Assembly: GCF_003945545.1 (NCBI RefSeq)
Contig: NZ_CP029617.1
Span: 4,945,001 to 5,009,000 of the forward strand
DNA from: Streptomyces sp. WAC 01529
GTDB lineage: Bacteria > Actinomycetota > Actinomycetes > Streptomycetales > Streptomycetaceae
Direction: 5' to 3'
DNA length: 64,000 nucleotides
The translations under genes and the position numbers were made by a program. The notes beneath the pieces were generated by a model, which worked only from the letters and a program-made list of their open reading frames with translations, had not been told where the DNA came from and ran no database searches. How positions within the stretch are numbered: the first letter of the stretch is position 1; every line of letters begins with the position of its first letter. Positions 60,750-64,000 of this stretch are shown here, piece by piece.

Positions 60750-61256
60750 ATGGGCTACTGGGGCTGTTACGTCGTCGGCAGAAGCGAGCGGCCGCTCGCG
60801 GAGTTCCCGGCGCTCACGGGCGTACGGGACGACCTCGCCCTTCTCGACCGGCGGCCCGACGGCTGGCAGGTGTGGGAGGTGCCGGGCGGCGAGGGCGTGC
60901 GGGACGTGGGGAACATGAACACGCTGGCCCTGGAGACGGGCGCGCCCGCCCTCTTCGGCTATGTGATGGACAGCGACTGCGTCGTCATCGAGGCAGCGGC
61001 GCCCGAGAGCGGCGCGTGGACGACGTGTCTGGCGCGGCGCGCGATGGCCGTCTACCTCGGCGAAGGCGAACTGACCGTGGAGGACTACTTCCTGGAGCCG
61101 CGCGACGCCGCCGGACGCGCGGTCGTCTGGGCCGCCGAGTCGGGCAGGACGGTCCGCGCGGCCCCGCTCCTCGACGTCCTGAAGGCCGAGGCGCAACCCT
61201 CCGCGGAGGAGCTGTTCTTCCGCTTCCTGGACCGGCTCGGCGTCGTGCCGCAGTGA
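60750..61256 (+). CDS. Hypothetical protein
   Basis: 168 aa, not recognised. Starts MGYWGCYVVGRSERPLAEF. It is a compact, mixed alpha/beta, acidic protein without membrane helices, repeats or known motifs. Codon use is like that of its neighbours. The ATG at 60750 is preceded by GGGGGGA. It may form a unit with the next hypothetical, 95 bp away. Confidence 0.75.
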   Translation: MGYWGCYVVGRSERPLAEFPALTGVRDDLALLDRRPDGWQVWEVPGGEGVRDVGNMNTLALETGAPALFGYVMDSDCVVIEAAAPESGAWTTCLARRAMAVYLGEGELTVEDYFLEPRDAAGRAVVWAAESGRTVRAAPLLDVLKAEAQPSAEELFFRFLDRLGVVPQ

Positions 61257-61351
61257 CGGCGGGGTGACGGCGGCGACGACGGCAGTGACGTTCCCGGGGC
61301 AGCGCACGCAGTAAGGGTGAAGCGCAGGGTCCGGGACGGGAGACGTACAGC

Positions 61352-61918
61352 ATGAGCCTGGTGGAGCTGATCGCACAGGCCGATGAGCGGGGCCTCGCGG
61401 CCAGCGGATTGGCCTGCCTCGACCGCTGCGTGCCGGTGCTCGGCGGCGACGACGACCTGCTGCGGCCCCTGTGGGCGCGGCTCGCGGAGGGCGGTGACTG
61501 GGGCGGGCCATTGGCCGAGGCCCGCTCGGCGCTCACGCCCGCGCCGAGAGCCCCCGGAGCGTCCGGCGAGGCGACCGCGCTGGCCCGCCGCATGCTCGAC
61601 GCCGTGCCCGCGGGGCAGTCGGGGCCCGCGGTGCGGGAGTGGGCCGACGGCTGTTCCGTCGCCGCCCTCCAGGTCCACCGCCTCCTGGACGCCGCTCCGT
61701 GGGGCTCGGCCCGCCCGGTGACCGCGCGCCGCGAGGGCCGCACGGACGGCATGTCACCCCTGGTCGCGGCCGAACTGCGGCGCCAGATCCGCATCCTGGA
61801 GCTGCTCGCCGCCAAGGACACCGGCGCCGACGGACTGCGCCAGGCCCTGGACGTGTCCCGCGAGGGACGCAGGGTGCTGCGAGCGGTGGTGTCGCGCCGG
61901 GCGCGAGGGCGGCACTGA
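61352..61918 (+). CDS. Hypothetical protein
   Basis: 188 aa, not recognised. Mostly alpha-helical, Ala/Leu/Arg-rich, soluble; the C-terminus (LVAAELRRQIRILELLAAKDTG) could be a short coiled coil. No motif. The ATG at 61352 follows GGGACGGGAGA. A long hairpin (61926-61960) separates it from the convergent PGRP gene. Confidence 0.72.
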   Translation: MSLVELIAQADERGLAASGLACLDRCVPVLGGDDDLLRPLWARLAEGGDWGGPLAEARSALTPAPRAPGASGEATALARRMLDAVPAGQSGPAVREWADGCSVAALQVHRLLDAAPWGSARPVTARREGRTDGMSPLVAAELRRQIRILELLAAKDTGADGLRQALDVSREGRRVLRAVVSRRARGRH

Positions 61919-61925
61919 CAGGCGG

Positions 61926-61960
61926 GGCGCCGCCCCCCGGGGATTCCGGGGAGCGGCGCC
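61926..61960. terminator. Hairpin between convergent genes
   Basis: GGCGCCGC (61926-61933) pairs with GCGGCGCC (61953-61960); after one C-A mismatch six more pairs CCCCGG/CCGGGG follow around loop GGATT. Serves both the hypothetical gene and the PGRP gene. Confidence 0.85.
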
Positions 61961-61970
61961 TCGTCGGGGG

Positions 61971-64000
61971 TTACGGCGTCAGCGTCTGGCCGAGGCGGGC
62001 GCCCGCCGGGGTTCCCAGCGTCGTACGCCCGTAGTAGACGCCGCTCGCGCCGGGCACGCCCGAGCCGTCGCTGTCCAGCTGGAGGATCGTGCCGTCGCCC
62101 GCGTCCTCGCCGTCCACGCCGATGGCCAGGTCCGCGCGGCCGGAACCGGAGAGGTCGGCCAGGGTCACCGAGGAGCCGAGGCGGTCGCCGGACTCCGTGG
62201 AGCCCGGCACGTCCGGCTCGTCCTGCGAGAAGGCCTTCGCGCCCGTGCCGGTGAGGCCGGACGAGGAGCCCTTCAGGAGCAGGGACGTGCCCGCGTCCTT
62301 GCGGCTGGTGCCGGAGCGGGTGATGTCCTCGCCGGGGGCGCCGGTCAGGACGTCCGCGTAACCGTCGGCGTCGTAGTCGCCCGCCGCGACCGACCAGCCC
62401 ATCGCGTCACCCGACTCGGCCGCGCCGATGACGCCGTCCGTCGCCTGGTGGACGGTCCTCATGCCGGTCGTGGTGAACCCCGTCGACGTGCCCGGGACCA
62501 CCGTCACCTGACCGCCCGCGTGCGCACCGGACTCGGCGGTGTACGGCTGGCCGATGACCAGGTCGTCGTAGCCGTTGCCGTTGACATCGCCCACCGCGAC
62601 CGAGCGGCCGCCGGGGACGGAGAGCACGCCGACCCGGCTCAGGCCCGAGCGGCCGCCCCTGAACCAGGCGACCTTGGCCTTGCCCGCCTGGTCGCGGTAG
62701 GTGAGCGCGACGTCCGCGTAGCCGTCGCGGTTGAAGTCGCCGGACGCGGCGTCCGCGTCCGCTATGGCGGTGTCGCCCGGGGTGAGGCTGCCGCCCGACT
62801 CGCGGTCCGCGTCGAGCCGCGCGGCCCAGGAGCCGCCCGTGCCCGTGGCCGCCGCGAAGACGTCCGCCTTGCCGTCGGCGTTGAAGTCGCCGGACGCGAC
62901 CGCCGAGCCGAACCGGGCCTTGGCGTAGTGGAAGTCGTCCGAGAGCTGCATGTCCGTGCCGGAGGTGAAGGACGGGCCGTACAGCATGGTGACGGCGCCG
63001 CGGTCGGTGTTGCCCGAGCCGTCGTCCTCGCCCGGCGCGCCGATGACGAGGTCCGCGTACCCGTCGGCGTTCAGATCGCCCCACGCGGTGGCGGCCGCCC
63101 ACTCGTCGCCGGGCTCGGAGACGCCGGGGACGCCGGTGCTGGTCTGCGTCAGGGAGATCTTCGCGTCGCCCACCGGGCCGTCTTCACCGCCGGGTATGAC
63201 GGTCAGGCGCCCGCGGCCGCCCGACGCCTTCGGGGTGCCCGCGACCAGGTCGGTGATGCCGTCGGCGTTGAAGTCGCCGGTGGGCGCCGCGGAGTTGGCG
63301 CCCGGGCTGCCCGCGAAGCGGCGGATCTCGCCCAGCTCGGCGTAGAGGTTCTTGCCGGGGCCCGGGGCCGCTTCGGCGTCGCGCTGCCCCGAGACCGCGT
63401 ACAGCGAGGCCTGTTCGCCCTTCTTCCACACGCCGGTGTCCTCGGACGCGGTCAGCGTGGCCTTGCCGGTCGGGCTTGTGTCGTACTGGCCGAGCTTCCA
63501 GGCCGCCACGCGCGCCACCGACTCCAGGGCGGCGCGGCTCGGCCTGCCCGCGGGCCCGCCCGTCGCCGGATCGCCCTCGAAGTCGCCGAGGACGGCGACG
63601 CCCGTCGACTCGCCGTCGAAACCGCGGGTGTGCGCGCCGCGTACGGATATGTCGGCGCCGCGGCCACCGCCGCCGCGGCCCTCGAAGACGCGGCCGCACT
63701 TGTCCACGAGGAAGTTGTAGCCGATGTCCTCGCGGCCCTCGGTCCGCACCTGGTACGTCAGCAGGCCGCGGACCAGGGCGGGGGACTGGGCGCAGCTGTA
63801 GTCGTTCGTGCCGCCCGTGTGGTGGACGAAGACCGCCTTGACCTTGTCGACATACGTCGGCGGGTCCTTGACCAGCGACTCGTCGGCGCCCCAGGCCGCG
63901 CGCTTGATGAGGGGCGGTTGGGTGACGGTGGACGGCGGGGCCGTCGGCCTGGCCGGGGTATCGCCGTCGGCGGCGAAGGCGGCGGGGGCCATGGACTCCT
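61971..64000 (-). CDS. PGRP-like/FG-GAP secreted protein, partial
   Basis: At least 673 residues; the start lies past the window edge, since AAFAADG is the end of a signal peptide and the frame stays open to 64000. A PGRP/amidase_2 domain (residues 26-226 of the visible part) has the first zinc His in VFVHHTGG and Tyr in GYNFLVDKCGRVFEGRGGG. The last two ligands, normally in GHRD...CPG, read SGQRDAEAAPGPG, His to Gln and Cys to Gly. Seven FG-GAP repeats follow (DFNADGITDLVAG, DLNADGYADLVIGAPGEDDG and so on), forming a probable beta-propeller. It likely binds peptidoglycan without cutting it. Confidence 0.88.
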   Translation of the reverse strand, partial: ESMAPAAFAADGDTPARPTAPPSTVTQPPLIKRAAWGADESLVKDPPTYVDKVKAVFVHHTGGTNDYSCAQSPALVRGLLTYQVRTEGREDIGYNFLVDKCGRVFEGRGGGGRGADISVRGAHTRGFDGESTGVAVLGDFEGDPATGGPAGRPSRAALESVARVAAWKLGQYDTSPTGKATLTASEDTGVWKKGEQASLYAVSGQRDAEAAPGPGKNLYAELGEIRRFAGSPGANSAAPTGDFNADGITDLVAGTPKASGGRGRLTVIPGGEDGPVGDAKISLTQTSTGVPGVSEPGDEWAAATAWGDLNADGYADLVIGAPGEDDGSGNTDRGAVTMLYGPSFTSGTDMQLSDDFHYAKARFGSAVASGDFNADGKADVFAAATGTGGSWAARLDADRESGGSLTPGDTAIADADAASGDFNRDGYADVALTYRDQAGKAKVAWFRGGRSGLSRVGVLSVPGGRSVAVGDVNGNGYDDLVIGQPYTAESGAHAGGQVTVVPGTSTGFTTTGMRTVHQATDGVIGAAESGDAMGWSVAAGDYDADGYADVLTGAPGEDITRSGTSRKDAGTSLLLKGSSSGLTGTGAKAFSQDEPDVPGSTESGDRLGSSVTLADLSGSGRADLAIGVDGEDAGDGTILQLDSDGSGVPGASGVYYGRTTLGTPAGARLGQTLTP

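Noticed and set aside
1..64000. Mobile elements, prophage, CRISPR arrays, tRNA/rRNA genes or a biosynthetic cluster
   Set aside because: I looked for transposase, integrase and phage proteins, regular spacers, tRNA-like clover-leaf sequences and PKS/NRPS domains and saw none; the gene order looks like core chromosome.

Overview
The window is a piece of a Streptomyces-type chromosome. The evidence is very high GC with strong third-position G/C bias, many GTG starts, tight ATGA/GTGA gene overlaps, DUF574-type methyltransferase and DUF2690/XRE proteins, and a gene order (sucCD, purNH, folD, mdh, betaine genes, glyA, trpS, DD-carboxypeptidase, sdhCDAB) that, from memory, follows the SCO48xx part of the S. 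coelicolor core chromosome. I see no insertion sequence, prophage, integron, CRISPR array, tRNA or rRNA gene, and no secondary-metabolite cluster. About 53 protein genes are supported; the last one runs off the right edge.

Layout. (1) 122-6526: a SWIM zinc-finger gene divergent from a three-gene operon encoding a MoxR-type AAA+ ATPase, a DUF5682 protein with TIKI/TraB-like motifs and a von Willebrand A (MIDAS) protein. A 13-bp inverted repeat lies in the shared promoter. This is the best candidate for a poorly described system. (2) 6653-8811: two low-complexity, repeat-rich secreted proteins. (3) 9134-11219: sucCD (succinyl-CoA synthetase). (4) 11303-18782: a membrane-anchored XRE/sigma-like hybrid, a DUF6350 (PerM-like) membrane protein, a small membrane protein, purN-purH and a Pro/Gln/Tyr-rich membrane protein. 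(5) 19028-25418: folD, DUF3017, a NarL-type two-component pair, an XRE-DUF2690 protein and mdh. (6) 25548-33774: a small HTH/membrane-protein pair, then one operon for choline oxidation and betaine/choline ABC uptake (aldehyde dehydrogenase, GMC oxidoreductase, ATPase, double permease, binding lipoprotein). (7) 33871-39090: a PEP-mutase-like gene and two tandem AhpD-like genes divergent from a MocR/PdxR regulator, then an imine-reductase-like oxidoreductase and a DUF574 methyltransferase. (8) 39169-44934: rocD divergent from glyA, which carries a ZTP (pfl) riboswitch leader; trpS; a 2H RNA ligase-like protein; a repeat lipoprotein. (9) 44953-49223: dprE2, dprE1, a PAP2 phosphatase, a UbiA prenyltransferase and a GtrA protein, the set known from decaprenyl-phospho-arabinose synthesis. 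(10) 49211-53418: YihY/BrkB, a DD-carboxypeptidase, an SCO4848-like protein, a metallophosphoesterase and a VOC protein. (11) 53581-57922: sdhCDAB (reverse strand) with an OHCU-decarboxylase-like gene upstream. (12) 58137-64000: a GH20 lipoprotein, a DUF4328 protein, two hypotheticals, and a partial PGRP-FG-GAP protein whose amidase zinc ligands appear lost.

Functionally the window joins the TCA cycle (sucCD, mdh, sdhCDAB), one-carbon/purine metabolism (purN, purH, folD, glyA with its ZTP sensor), osmoprotection (betaine operon) and cell-envelope work (DprE/UbiA/PAP2/GtrA, DD-carboxypeptidase, PGRP protein). TGTGA-N8-TCACG dyads occur upstream of both sucC and mdh. Strong hairpin terminators close most operons.
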